Source: Fidelibacterota bacterium (GTDB taxonomy: Bacteria > Fidelibacterota > UBA8477 > JABMPR01). Taken from it: 64,000 bases of DNA. The position numbers and the translations under genes were made by a program. Of the stretch, positions 1 through 9,675 are shown piece after piece (position 1 is the first letter of the stretch; every line of letters begins with the position of its first letter). The notes under the pieces were generated by a model. It was not told where the DNA came from, made no database searches, and was given only the letters and a program-made list of their open reading frames with translations. The DNA lies in contig JAIPJF010000013.1 in the NCBI GenBank assembly GCA_021734325.1, positions 1-64,000 of the forward strand, given 5' to 3'.

Positions 1-220
1 TCACTTTTCGCAGACTCATATTCATCGATTCAATGGCATTTGTTGTATAAATCACTTTCCTGATTTCCTTGGGATAATCAAAGAATGGGATCAGACGGTC
101 CCAATTAGCATACCAGGATTTGCTCACAGTAGGATGGGTTGGGCTCCACTTCTTTGCAAAAAGATCCAGGTTCTCCTCCGCCAATTCAACAGCAACAGCC
201 CGATAAAAGAAGCGTCTGCC
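1..220 (-). pseudogene. IS256-family (Mutator-type) transposase fragment
   Basis: Read on the minus strand, this stretch encodes a run ending in YPKEIRKVIYTTNAIESMN, the hallmark block near the end of IS256/Mutator transposases, preceded by FAKKWSPTHPTVSKSWYANW. It runs off the left edge, so the rest of the C-terminus may lie outside the window. Toward higher coordinates the similarity stops near the RRFFYRAV block, and the frame meets a TAA at about 288, so the N-terminal two thirds with the catalytic DDE residues are absent. It directly abuts an unrelated transposase fragment on the other strand. I call it a dead remnant; the family assignment is by motif recognition only. Confidence 0.75.
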
Positions 221-227
221 CAGAAGT

Positions 228-565
228 TTATGCACTTCCATAATGGTCGTGGGAATACTGAGAAGTTTATCGAAGATGCCAAATATGGTTTAAACCTGAA
301 AGTGGTTCCCACCGGGCAGATACAGGCCAATGCTTCCTACTAAATGATTGGAATGCTGGTCTTCAATCTGGTTAAGCTGATGCAGCTAATCTGCTTACCT
401 GAGAAATGGCGGCACAGTATGATCTCCAGTGTACGCCATAAGTTGCTCAAAACGGTGGCCCGGGTGGTGTCGAGTGGTCGTCAGCTCTGGCTGGCAGTCA
501 CAGCGCCTGTCGAAAAAGTCCTGATGCTTGTGGAAGCAAGGGACGTAATCTATGCCCTGGAATGA
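228..565 (+). pseudogene. IS1380-like transposase C-terminal remnant with internal stop
   Basis: One reading frame gives FHNGRGNTEKFIEDAKYGL, then a TAA at 341-343, then, in the same frame, LVFNLVKLMQL followed by a segment like the KLLKTVARVV end block of IS1380-family transposases, closing at a TGA at 563-565. The F-NGRG and FNL blocks are the conserved C-terminal part of that family, and the TAA sits where a sense codon is expected. No intact start or N-terminal half is present, because the left end is replaced by the IS256 fragment. The gene is therefore broken by truncation plus at least one nonsense mutation. The family call is from remembered motifs, so moderate. Confidence 0.6.
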
Positions 566-894
566 GATCTTATGTGAGATGAGCGTAAACAGCTTGGAGA
601 AAAACAATAGCAGGTAATACCTGGTGAAGAGTCACACTCAAAAAGTGACCCAAATAGCGGTGCGGGGCTAAAATACAGAAGACGGGAGGAGGCTAATCAA
701 ACAGAAGGTCGCTGAAGTGCAAACAATCTGAAACCTGACACATTTTTGGTGAAAATCATCAAACGAAATACAATAACCACGATCTATGTCGGAATCGGGG
801 AGGTATTGCAACCATAGCTTGCTATTGTGGCAGTTATAACACTTGTTATATTCACAACTAAAATTATCGGAACTCTCTAAGGATGGGTTGAAAA
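566..894. other. Gene-free stretch upstream of the restriction operon
   Basis: No coding region is supported here. The left part is probably further decayed mobile-element sequence. A short inverted repeat (GTCAC at 631-635, GTGAC at 645-649) is present but weak. The right end, from about 810, carries two palindromes and should hold the promoter of the regulator gene that starts at 895. Confidence 0.6.
814..850. promoter_or_regulatory. Pair of palindromes, candidate operators for the Xre-type regulator
   Basis: Two perfect inverted repeats lie just upstream of the HTH gene: ATAGC-TT-GCTAT at 814-825 and TATAAC-ACTT-GTTATA at 835-850. Their centres are 23 bp apart, about two helical turns. 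The second overlaps an AT-rich tract that could be a -10 region. Small Xre-like regulators commonly bind such sites in their own promoter, so autoregulation of the restriction operon is a reasonable inference. No binding data exist here. Confidence 0.5.
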
Positions 895-1098
895 ATGGGA
901 AATGATGATTTCAGTGAGCAGGTAAAGGCTCTACGTGGCGAATTGAATCTTAGCCAAAAGGAGCTTGCCCATTTGCTCGGTGTGAGCTTTGCAACAGTCA
1001 ATCGCTGGGAGAATGGTAAAACGACTCCATCGAAGCTGGCTCTAAGACAGTTTGAGCTATTTTGCCAAAAGCATGTGCCAGGGGGAGAGAAGAAGTGA
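895..1098 (+). CDS. Small Xre/Cro-type helix-turn-helix regulator of the restriction operon
   Basis: This 67-residue protein is almost entirely one HTH_3 domain. Residues about 10-60 contain LNLSQKELAHLLGVSFATVN followed by RWENGKTTPS, the classic helix 2-turn-helix 3 plus WE-G--P signature. It probably acts as a cytoplasmic DNA-binding repressor or activator. Its TGA overlaps the ATG of hsdR (TGATG at 1096-1100), so the two are translationally coupled, which points to control of the restriction-modification genes, as C proteins do in other systems. Two palindromes 45-80 bp upstream are candidate binding sites. The assignment as an HTH regulator is firm; its target is inferred. Confidence 0.85.
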   Translation: MGNDDFSEQVKALRGELNLSQKELAHLLGVSFATVNRWENGKTTPSKLALRQFELFCQKHVPGGEKK

Positions 1099-4000
1099 TG
1101 GTTTTCAACGAGGACTCAAGGGTAAAAATCCCTACAATTCTGCATCTGGTGCGTCTTGGGTATGAGTATGTCTCACTTAAAGACGTAGTATGGGATAAAG
1201 AAACAAATATTTTTCCTGAACTGTTCCATTCTTCAGTTAGTCGAATCAATCCAGGAATCAAGAATGAGGACAATAACCGACTCTTTGAAGAGGTTAAACT
1301 AGTCCTCGACAACGAAGATCTGGGCAAGGTCTTTTACGAGAAACTGTGCGATCAGTCCAACAATCGTCTCATTGATTTTGAGAACTTCTCGAACAACAGT
1401 TTTCATGTTGTAACAGAGCTCCCTTGCAAAAATGGTGATGAAGAGTTTAGACCGGATATAACGCTTCTATTGAATGGCATGCCGCTGGTGTTTATTGAAG
1501 TTAAGAAACCGAATAACCGAGAGGGCATTTTAGCAGAGAGGAATCGCATACAGAAACGATTTCAGAACAAGAAATTCAGAAGATTTGTCAACATCACTCA
1601 AATGATGATTTTCTCAAATAACATGGAATATGATGAGAATGATACAGAACCACTTCAAGGAGCATTCTACGCGAGTAGTTCCTATGTTGATCCGATGTTC
1701 AACTATTTTCGGGAGGAAGAAGAGCACAACCTTTCTGCTCTCTTAAATCCCTTGAGAGACGATATTGAATTGAAGGTTCTTAAAGACAACAACCTTGAAG
1801 TCATTCGTTCAAATCCAGAGTTTATTGCCAATAAAGACCCGAATCGACCCACCAATCGTATCTGTACGTCTCTTCTCAATCATGAGCGCTTAAGTTTCAT
1901 TCTCCGCTATGCATTCGCCTATGTGAAAGAAACTGACGGGTTACACAAACATATCATGCGGTATCCACAACTGTTTGCCAGTAAGGCAATCGTACAAAAA
2001 CTGGATACCGGTGAGAGGAAGGGTATTATTTGGCACACTCAGGGCAGTGGGAAGACAGCTCTAAGCTATTACTGTGTGAAGTACTTGACTGACTATTTTC
2101 AACAGCAGGGGGTAGTTCCAAAATTTTATTTCATCGTTGATCGTCTTGATCTTTTGCAGCAAGCTAGCAGTGAATTCACTGCACGAGGATTGAAAGTTCA
2201 TACAATTGATTCACGCGATGCATTTGCACGTGATATCAAGACAACACAGGTGATACATAATCATTCTGGTGAGCCTGAAATTACAGTGGTGAATATCCAC
2301 AAATTTAAGGATGATCCAGATGTCGTTTCAACAAACGACTACGATGTTAGCATACAGCGCATCTACTTTCTGGATGAAGTGCACAGAAGTTACAATCCCC
2401 GAGGAAGTTTCCTGGCAAATCTCAGCCAATCCGACACGAACGCCATCAAAATTGGGCTTACTGGCACGCCACTACTGGGTGATGACTACGACTCTAAAAC
2501 TCTCTTCGGTGGATACATTCATAAATACTACTACAATAAATCTATTGCCGACGGCTACACCTTACGTCTGATTCGTGAGGAAATAGCTACAAACTACAAA
2601 ATGATTCTCCAGAAGGCCCTGGATGAAATCGAAGTGAAGATGGGTGACATCGACAGAAGAGCTCTATATGCCCACCCAAGCTTTGTCAACCCCATGTTGG
2701 ACTATATCCTGACTGACTTTGAGAAAAGTAGAGGCACTTTTGGTGATTCAAGTATTGGCGGTATGGTCATCTGTGATAGTGCGGACCAAGCAAAAATGAT
2801 GTTTGACATATTTCAGGACCGGCTTGGTCCACAGATCCAGCCTATTGTGAGCGATGATACACAACAATATTCCCAGGCGGCTGAAGGTGTCGGTCTATAC
2901 GGCGCACAACAAAAAATGAAGCACAAAGTGAGAACATCGGCACTCATCCTCCACGATGTTGGGAATAAGGAAAACCGTAAGGATTGGATAGAGGATTTCA
3001 AGGCGGGCAATATTGATCTTCTATTCGTATATAACATGCTTCAAACGGGTTTTGATGCCAAACGCCTAAAAAAACTCTACCTCGGGCGAGTTGTTCGTAG
3101 ACATAATCTCCTACAGGCACTTACCCGCGTTAATAGGCCATATAAAGACCATCGGTATGGATATGTGGTGGATTTTGCCGATATCCGTGCAGAGTTCAAT
3201 GCTACAAATGAAGCCTACTTCAGGGAACTCCAAGCTGAATTAGGCGATGAAATTGAGCATTACTCCCAACTGTTCAAAACCCCAGAGGAAATCAAATCCG
3301 AGATTGAACATATCAAAGACGTGCTATTTCGTTTCGATATAGAAAATGCAGAAGCTTTTGCAGATCAGATTAGTCAAATTCAGGATCGGAAAACAGTCCT
3401 ATCTCTTAAGAAAGCGTTAGCAGATGCAAGAAGCCTTTATAATCTAATTCGATTGCAAGGTGAATATGCTCTCCTCGCTGACATGGATTTTCAAAAGCTC
3501 AATATCCTTTACCGTGAAACCAGCAATCATCTAGAGCTCCTCAATTTGAAGGAGAGCATAGAGCAGGGCACAAACATGTCCAACCTTCTAAACGTAGCTC
3601 TGGAAGATATTGTGTTCAAATTCACCAAGATCGGTGAGGAAGAATTGGTTATTGCTGACGAGTTGAGAGATACGCTGCGCAAAACCCGTGAAGCTATGGC
3701 AGGAAATTTTGATCAAGTGGATCCGAAATTCATCTCATTGAAAGAGGAACTGGAGCGATTGTTTAAGAAAAAGAAACTTAATGAAGTGACTCAGGATGAA
3801 ATGATTGCCAATATTTCAATGCTAAATAAAATTCATGAACGTGTCAAGGAACTCAACCGCCAGAATGATCAATTACGGCAAAAATATCTTGGTGATAAGA
3901 AGTATGCGCGCATTCACAAGCGGTTGCTAGAGCACGGTGGTTTTGGGGATTCCGAGCGGTGTATATTTGAAGCCCTTAAGTCGGTCAAACAGGATGCTGA

Positions 4001-4190
4001 CAATCAGGTACTTGAGAACACTCAGATGTTGAAAAACGAAAGTTACTTTGAACAGCAAATGGTACCATTGGTCATCAAGCGTTTCATGAATGATCAAAAA
4101 ATTAACCTAAATCCCGATGCGACGAGGTATATCAACCGTCTTGTCGTCTCGGAATATTTGAACGAATTTTATGCAAGGGTTGCCGTATGA
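1098..4190 (+). CDS. hsdR: Type I restriction enzyme, R (translocase/nuclease) subunit
   Basis: The motor and nuclease subunit of a type I restriction-modification enzyme, about 1030 residues, the usual size. I start it at ATG 1098, preceded by GGGGGAGAGAAG and overlapping the regulator stop, rather than at 1062. The N-terminal PD-(D/E)xK nuclease shows D120 (RPDITLLLNG) and E134-V-K136. The superfamily 2 helicase core follows: Walker A QGSGKT at 315-320, DEVH at 426-429, GLTGTPL, and motif VI-like LLQALTRVNRP. The C-terminus is helical, as expected for HsdM contact. It overlaps hsdM by 4 bp (ATGA). All catalytic motifs appear intact, so the enzyme should be functional. Confidence 0.95.
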   Translation: MVFNEDSRVKIPTILHLVRLGYEYVSLKDVVWDKETNIFPELFHSSVSRINPGIKNEDNNRLFEEVKLVLDNEDLGKVFYEKLCDQSNNRLIDFENFSNNSFHVVTELPCKNGDEEFRPDITLLLNGMPLVFIEVKKPNNREGILAERNRIQKRFQNKKFRRFVNITQMMIFSNNMEYDENDTEPLQGAFYASSSYVDPMFNYFREEEEHNLSALLNPLRDDIELKVLKDNNLEVIRSNPEFIANKDPNRPTNRICTSLLNHERLSFILRYAFAYVKETDGLHKHIMRYPQLFASKAIVQKLDTGERKGIIWHTQGSGKTALSYYCVKYLTDYFQQQGVVPKFYFIVDRLDLLQQASSEFTARGLKVHTIDSRDAFARDIKTTQVIHNHSGEPEITVVNIHKFKDDPDVVSTNDYDVSIQRIYFLDEVHRSYNPRGSFLANLSQSDTNAIKIGLTGTPLLGDDYDSKTLFGGYIHKYYYNKSIADGYTLRLIREEIATNYKMILQKALDEIEVKMGDIDRRALYAHPSFVNPMLDYILTDFEKSRGTFGDSSIGGMVICDSADQAKMMFDIFQDRLGPQIQPIVSDDTQQYSQAAEGVGLYGAQQKMKHKVRTSALILHDVGNKENRKDWIEDFKAGNIDLLFVYNMLQTGFDAKRLKKLYLGRVVRRHNLLQALTRVNRPYKDHRYGYVVDFADIRAEFNATNEAYFRELQAELGDEIEHYSQLFKTPEEIKSEIEHIKDVLFRFDIENAEAFADQISQIQDRKTVLSLKKALADARSLYNLIRLQGEYALLADMDFQKLNILYRETSNHLELLNLKESIEQGTNMSNLLNVALEDIVFKFTKIGEEELVIADELRDTLRKTREAMAGNFDQVDPKFISLKEELERLFKKKKLNEVTQDEMIANISMLNKIHERVKELNRQNDQLRQKYLGDKKYARIHKRLLEHGGFGDSERCIFEALKSVKQDADNQVLENTQMLKNESYFEQQMVPLVIKRFMNDQKINLNPDATRYINRLVVSEYLNEFYARVAV

Positions 4191-5821
4191 ACGAATTTGA
4201 ATTTCAGCAAAAAACCAGAAAACTGATCGACAGTTTGAAAAATATCTGTGCACAGTATGGGCTGGGAAATGATGGTAATGAATTCAAAATCATCACCCAG
4301 ACTTTCCTGTATAAATTTCTCAACGACAAATTTGCTTTTGAAGCTAAAAAGCTTGATGAATCCATTCGGAAGGCTGATAAGTGGGAGGAATCTCTAGCTA
4401 AAATGAGCGAAAATGACTTGGAAATGATCCAACTGCAAATGGGAGCCGATACTGCCAGGTTGAAACCAAGTCACTTCATTAGCACTCTTTTTAGTCAACA
4501 AAACAAAGCAGACTTTGCGAATCTCTTTGATGATACACTGATGGATATTGCCATCAATAACAACGATATTTTTGCAGTAAAAACCGATGGTGGTGCAAAG
4601 GTTGTCCTGTTTGACCGAATTAGTCGCTATATCGCAGACGAGTCAAAACGTGATGCATTTTGCCGGGCAATTATCAACAAACTGGTCGAATTCAGCTTCG
4701 AGCGTATTTTTAATCAGAAATTTGATTTCTATGCTACCATCTTCGAATACCTGATCAAGGATTACAATAGCAATTCAGGGGGAAAGTACGCCGAATACTA
4801 CACGCCCCACGCAGTTGCACGTATTATGGCGGCTATTCTTGTACCCACTGAGCAACACGGTAAGATCAAAGATGTGTGCTGCTACGATCCTTCTGCTGGC
4901 TCCGGTACACTGCTGATGAATGTGGCCCACGCCATAGGGGAAAGACGTTGTACAATTTTCACCCAGGATATATCACAAAAATCCTCAAATCTATTGCGCC
5001 TAAATCTAATCCTGAACAACTTGGTCCACTCAATACCCAATGTCATTCAGGGCAACACAATCTTATACCCCTACCACAGGGAGGGCCAGGGCAGGAAACT
5101 ATTCGACTATATAGTATCCAATCCACCATTCAAAATGGACTTCAGTGACTTCCGAGACAATTTGGACACAAAAGCTAATAATGAACGCTTCTTTGCCGGA
5201 ATTCCAAATGTACCGAAAAAGGCGGTTGATAAGATGGCCATCTATCAGTTGTTTCTACAACATATCCTTTGGTCGTTGAAACCTGGTGGAAAGGCGGCGG
5301 TGGTAGTACCTACTGGTTTCATCACTGCCCAGTCCGGTATCAATAAAAAAATTCGAAAAAAATTGGTCGACGAGAAGATGCTTGCTGGAGTAGTCTCAAT
5401 GCCCTCCAACATTTTCGCTACCACAGGAACTAATGTTACAATCCTCTTTATCGACGATAGCAATAAGGGAGATGTAGTGTTGGTTGATGCTTCCAATCTT
5501 GGCGAAAAAGTTAAAGAGGGCAAGAATCAGAAAACAGTTCTTAAGGCTGAGGAAGAAAGCCGCATCATCTCTGTGTTCAATTTAAAAGAAGTGCAGGAAG
5601 ATTTTTCGGTAAGAGTAAGTTATGAAGAATTAGCAGCAAATAATTACTCCTTAAGTGCTGGGCAGTACTTCGAAGTAAAAATTGAATATGTTGATATTAC
5701 CCCCATGGAATTTTCCACAAAGATGAAAGGTTATACTGATAGCCTAGACGAATTATTTAAACAATCTGGTGAGCTTGAAGCGAAGATAAAAAAGCAACTG
5801 ACAGGATTGAAAAATGAGTGA
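4187..5821 (+). CDS. hsdM: Type I restriction-modification, DNA adenine N6-methyltransferase (M) subunit
   Basis: This 544-residue HsdM transfers a methyl group from SAM to adenine N6 in the site read by HsdS. The N-terminal helical domain (about 1-170) is followed by the methyltransferase fold. SAM motif I is DPSAGSGTLLM starting at D234, and the catalytic motif IV is NPPF at 312-315. The upstream segment KYAEYYTPHAVARIMA is typical of the family. The C-terminal helices should contact HsdS. The gene begins inside the last codons of hsdR and overlaps hsdS by 8 bp, so the three subunits are translated as a coupled set. The start ATG at 4187 is fixed by this overlap. Confidence 0.96.
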   Translation: MNEFEFQQKTRKLIDSLKNICAQYGLGNDGNEFKIITQTFLYKFLNDKFAFEAKKLDESIRKADKWEESLAKMSENDLEMIQLQMGADTARLKPSHFISTLFSQQNKADFANLFDDTLMDIAINNNDIFAVKTDGGAKVVLFDRISRYIADESKRDAFCRAIINKLVEFSFERIFNQKFDFYATIFEYLIKDYNSNSGGKYAEYYTPHAVARIMAAILVPTEQHGKIKDVCCYDPSAGSGTLLMNVAHAIGERRCTIFTQDISQKSSNLLRLNLILNNLVHSIPNVIQGNTILYPYHREGQGRKLFDYIVSNPPFKMDFSDFRDNLDTKANNERFFAGIPNVPKKAVDKMAIYQLFLQHILWSLKPGGKAAVVVPTGFITAQSGINKKIRKKLVDEKMLAGVVSMPSNIFATTGTNVTILFIDDSNKGDVVLVDASNLGEKVKEGKNQKTVLKAEEESRIISVFNLKEVQEDFSVRVSYEELAANNYSLSAGQYFEVKIEYVDITPMEFSTKMKGYTDSLDELFKQSGELEAKIKKQLTGLKNE

Positions 5822-7040
5822 TCTTATTACAGCAAGCAAATATTGTGATTCAGTGTTCGATGGCACTCATGACACTCCCAAACCCGTCGAAGCAGGAAGG
5901 TTACTCATAACATCCAAACATATCTCTGGTGGAAAGCTTGACGTTTCAACGGCATATATGATTTCTGAAAAAGACTATTGCTCAATTCAGAAGCGAAGTT
6001 CTGTATCTCAATGGGATATTTTATTCAGCATGATTGGATCTGTGGGCGAAGTTTATTTAGAAAAGAATGATAATATCACATACGCCATCAAAAATATTGG
6101 GGTCTTTTCGTGTAAGGATGAGTATAGGGCAAAATGGCTTTACTATTATCTACTCAGCCCTTCAGCAAAGAATCACATAATTCGATATCTAAATGGAGCT
6201 GTTCAGAAATTCCTGCCACTTGGGGCTCTACGAAGCTTTCCAGTTATCCCTTTTAATGACGATAAGAAAATACTAGTAGGGGTATTAGAAAATATTGACC
6301 GGAAAATAGAGATCAACAGAGGTCTCAGCTTAGCACTTGTGGAGATGTCGAAGAGTATATACGACTACTGGTTTATGCAATTTAATTTCCCCATTTCTAC
6401 AGAGCTAGCAATAGCCTTGGGTGACTCCACGCTTGAAGGTCGACCTTATAAAACCTCCGGTGGGAAAATGGTCGATCACCCGACCCAAAAACGCAAGATT
6501 CCTGAAGGATGGTTAGTTAAAAGGCTGGATGAATTAGCAAAAGTTAAAGCTGGAGGGGATAGACCTGCATTGTTCTCAACTAAAATTACTGATACATTTT
6601 CGATTCCGATATATTCAAATGGTATCGATGACGAAGGTCTTTATGGCTATACAACAGAGGCAACAATCAACTCTCCAAGTGTAACGATTTCAGCGAGGGG
6701 TTCGATTGGATATACTGTTTTGAGAATGAAACCATTCACTCCGATTATCCGACTAATTGTTGTTACCCCCCGTATTCCGAATAGTATTCAGTATGTATAT
6801 GAATACATCAAAAGTATGGGACACAGCAAATCTGGGTCAGTTCAACAACAGTTAACAGCCCCTCTCGTTTCTTCAATGAAAATTTTAGAACCTTCGAGAT
6901 ATGTTTTGGAGAAATATGCTGAAGTGACGACTCCAATTACCAGAGAAATCGAAATTATTAAAGAAGAAAACGTAAAACTCAGCGAGCTCCGCGACTGGCT
7001 CCTTCCCATGCTAATGAACGGACAAGTCACGGTGAAATAA
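5814..7040 (+). CDS. hsdS: Type I restriction-modification, specificity (S) subunit
   Basis: HsdS supplies sequence recognition to both the methylating and the restricting complexes. The 408 residues split into two target-recognition domains: roughly 1-160 and 215-370, the second opened by PEGWLVKRLDELAKV, a typical TRD entry. Each is followed by a conserved helical spacer (about 165-200, VLENIDRKIEINRGLSLAL, and 375-405, ending in LRDWLLPMLMNGQVTV). The two halves are diverged, so the target is probably bipartite and asymmetric. The gene overlaps hsdM by 8 bp and is 13 bp from the ATPase gene. The actual target sequence cannot be read from the protein. Confidence 0.93.
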   Translation: MSDLITASKYCDSVFDGTHDTPKPVEAGRLLITSKHISGGKLDVSTAYMISEKDYCSIQKRSSVSQWDILFSMIGSVGEVYLEKNDNITYAIKNIGVFSCKDEYRAKWLYYYLLSPSAKNHIIRYLNGAVQKFLPLGALRSFPVIPFNDDKKILVGVLENIDRKIEINRGLSLALVEMSKSIYDYWFMQFNFPISTELAIALGDSTLEGRPYKTSGGKMVDHPTQKRKIPEGWLVKRLDELAKVKAGGDRPALFSTKITDTFSIPIYSNGIDDEGLYGYTTEATINSPSVTISARGSIGYTVLRMKPFTPIIRLIVVTPRIPNSIQYVYEYIKSMGHSKSGSVQQQLTAPLVSSMKILEPSRYVLEKYAEVTTPITREIEIIKEENVKLSELRDWLLPMLMNGQVTVK

Positions 7041-7053
7041 GAGGGGGGAAGAA

Positions 7054-9675
7054 ATGATTTGGGACGAATATCATCGCTTCTTGCAAACACTCGATATCGA
7101 GCCTGTTTCTGCCGACGTCCGGAAGATAGCAAACCTTGTATTGAATAACCTGGATGCACTGATCCCTCTTTCTACAGCACAGGGGCAGCGTGTTAAAAAG
7201 ATTGTCGAGCTTGCCCAGGCTAATTGGGATACTCTCTCCAATGATATTCTTCCAATTGTTGAAGAGACAACAGAAGAAGCTGATACAGTTTCTCGATTGT
7301 GTAAACTTACAGTCGGTCCATTCCGTGGTTTTGCAAGACAGGAAGTATTCGATCTGAACAGCAAACTGGTACTCGTTTACGGTCCCAATGGCACGGGAAA
7401 AACAAGCTTCTGCGAGGCACTTGAGTATGGGCTACTTGGAAATGTAGCTGAGGCTGAGAGTCGACGATTCCGTGATCAACGCGAATATTTGAAATATGCT
7501 CATGGCGGTTCGTTCGAGGAACCTATTTTGCTTGGATTGAATGAGAACGACGAAGTTGTGCCAGTTAGGGTCAATGAAGTATTGTACAGGTTTGGCTTTA
7601 TCGAAAAGAATCGAATCGAAAGCTTCTCACGTATTGCAGCTCAAACGCCCGCAAGGCAAACCGAGCTGATTTCAACGTTGTTTGGTCTAGAATCCTTCAA
7701 CGAATTCGTTCATAATTTTACAACTGAAATTGATAGTAGATACATTGACCTCGAAGGCATCAATACCAAGTTGCTAATCGAAAAACGCCAGGCGCTTGCA
7801 GGTACCAAAGAACAGCTCAAGTCCAACGGAGAAGAACTGAAAAGGATTGAAGTGGATGAACAAGCATTATCTACAAAATATGCTGAGGGAAAGTCATTCG
7901 TCCAGATGGTAGCTGATCTAAATGGTGATACTGAAAATCCTGGATTAATTCAAAGAGTTGAAGCTGAATTACAACAACCGATAGCCGCAAAAAGTAACCT
8001 AACAGCCTCCGCGCTAAATTCACTTGAACTGACGATGCAAGCCAATTTAAAAGAACTCACCGAGAAACAACAGGATCTAGCATCATCCAGTCAAGAAGTG
8101 TCATTCAAACACCTATTTGAAGCGGTCACGCAGTTACGCTCTAGCAGCCCAGAATATTGTCCCGCCTGCAAGACACCACTCAGCCAGGTAATGGTCAACC
8201 CATATGCTTACGCTGATGAAGAACTGGCGAAGCTACAACACCTTGCGATTTTGGAACAGGTCATCCAACAGCTGAATACTAAAATCCATCAAACACTAAT
8301 TGAAGTTTCACGGTTAGTAGCAATCTGTTGTCAGTATTTTCCAACAAGTAACCCGCTCATTGATTTTCAAGTTTCTGAAGGCACAATCGCAAACCTGGAA
8401 TGGTGGAATACTCTGTATGAGCCTTTAGAAGACACCTCTACTCCATGGCAAAACCTTGAAGTACAGGTGAAGCAGCTAGAAGAGATGGATAAGGGCATTG
8501 AGCAAACCCAACTGCAGCGTACCACTAAGCAAACAGAGTTGTCTCGCCTTAGAGAGTTTTCTAATGAGATTTTGAGATTGCAGACGCGGAGAACAACCGT
8601 CGAGGCTGCTATAACTGCTGCGAATCTGGCAATCGATACCTTCGATACGGAGAATGCTCAGCTGATTGCCGATGCTGAATCAGAAAAGGCGAGCGTTGTC
8701 AAAAATTGGCTAATTGCCTCAGCATATGCAAATTTTGTTGACCAGCTGAATCAATACAAGAACTGTTTGCCTGCAAACCTCGTCACAGATCTTGGGGAGT
8801 CCGTGGTAACCCTGTACAATGCATTCAATCGCAATGATGCAGAAATTGAGAAACTTGCTGCTGTTCGATTACCCTTAGAACAGAACCAGCGTTTGGAGAT
8901 TTCATATACAGGAGGCCCAGAAGTTTTTCTTGATGCCCTACATATACTAAGTGAGGGCCATATTCGGTGCATCGGGTTAGCAATTCTACTGGCAAAGAAT
9001 CTGAAGGTAGGATGCCCATTTATCATCTTCGATGATCCAGTAAATGCTATTGATGGTGATCATAAGGAGGGAATTCGAAAGTCGTTGTTTGAAGATAATT
9101 ATTTTGCAGATAAGCAGATTATTCTCACTTCTCATGGAGAGGAGTTTTTCAAGGACATCCAAAATTTGCTAACAGCCGATCAAGTAACTCAATCCAGAAC
9201 ACTGGCATTTTTGCCAAAACTTGGTGAACAGCATGTCAGGGTTGATTTCAATTGCGCACCTAGGAATTATATCGTTTCAGCTCGTGCGCATTTTGACAGG
9301 AATGAAATCAGAGATGCATTGGGGAAGTCTAGACAAGCCTTAGAGTCACTTACGAAAAACAAAATGTGGCCATATGTGAACAGATATGGCGATGGAAACC
9401 TAAGCATCAAAATGCGTTCCTCTAAATCCGAAATTGAACTACGCAATTTGACGGAACAGCTCAAATCAAAAATCGATAAGGCCGAATTTACAGATCCTGA
9501 TAAAAATCGTGTTTTAGCACCAACTGAGGCACTACTTGGTCTTAACGGTGATTCCCGGGAGTGGCGCTACCTAAATAAGGGAACCCACGATGAAACAGAT
9601 CGAGCGGAATTTGATCGGCATACTGTGGGTGGAATGCTTACCTACCTTGAACAGATTGATGCCGCACTGGGCTAA
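7054..9675 (+). CDS. SMC/RecF-like zinc-hook ATPase, candidate RloC-like nuclease, in the restriction operon
   Basis: An 873-residue ABC/SMC-type ATPase. Walker A is GPNGTGKT at 110-117. A coiled-coil middle carries a zinc-hook-like CPAC at 369-372. A signature-like LSEGHIRCIGLAILLAK precedes Walker B FIIFDDPVNAID from 656. The last 180 residues are not ATPase. They contain REWRYLNKGTHDE, in which R838 and H845 fit the R-x6-H active-site pattern of HEPN ribonucleases. The gene lies 13 bp after hsdS, behind a GGGGGGAAG ribosome-binding site, so it belongs to the operon. RloC anticodon nucleases share zinc hook, ATPase and type I linkage, but I cannot prove orthology. Other possibilities are an SMC-type defence effector or a repair ATPase. 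Confidence 0.8.
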   Translation: MIWDEYHRFLQTLDIEPVSADVRKIANLVLNNLDALIPLSTAQGQRVKKIVELAQANWDTLSNDILPIVEETTEEADTVSRLCKLTVGPFRGFARQEVFDLNSKLVLVYGPNGTGKTSFCEALEYGLLGNVAEAESRRFRDQREYLKYAHGGSFEEPILLGLNENDEVVPVRVNEVLYRFGFIEKNRIESFSRIAAQTPARQTELISTLFGLESFNEFVHNFTTEIDSRYIDLEGINTKLLIEKRQALAGTKEQLKSNGEELKRIEVDEQALSTKYAEGKSFVQMVADLNGDTENPGLIQRVEAELQQPIAAKSNLTASALNSLELTMQANLKELTEKQQDLASSSQEVSFKHLFEAVTQLRSSSPEYCPACKTPLSQVMVNPYAYADEELAKLQHLAILEQVIQQLNTKIHQTLIEVSRLVAICCQYFPTSNPLIDFQVSEGTIANLEWWNTLYEPLEDTSTPWQNLEVQVKQLEEMDKGIEQTQLQRTTKQTELSRLREFSNEILRLQTRRTTVEAAITAANLAIDTFDTENAQLIADAESEKASVVKNWLIASAYANFVDQLNQYKNCLPANLVTDLGESVVTLYNAFNRNDAEIEKLAAVRLPLEQNQRLEISYTGGPEVFLDALHILSEGHIRCIGLAILLAKNLKVGCPFIIFDDPVNAIDGDHKEGIRKSLFEDNYFADKQIILTSHGEEFFKDIQNLLTADQVTQSRTLAFLPKLGEQHVRVDFNCAPRNYIVSARAHFDRNEIRDALGKSRQALESLTKNKMWPYVNRYGDGNLSIKMRSSKSEIELRNLTEQLKSKIDKAEFTDPDKNRVLAPTEALLGLNGDSREWRYLNKGTHDETDRAEFDRHTVGGMLTYLEQIDAALG

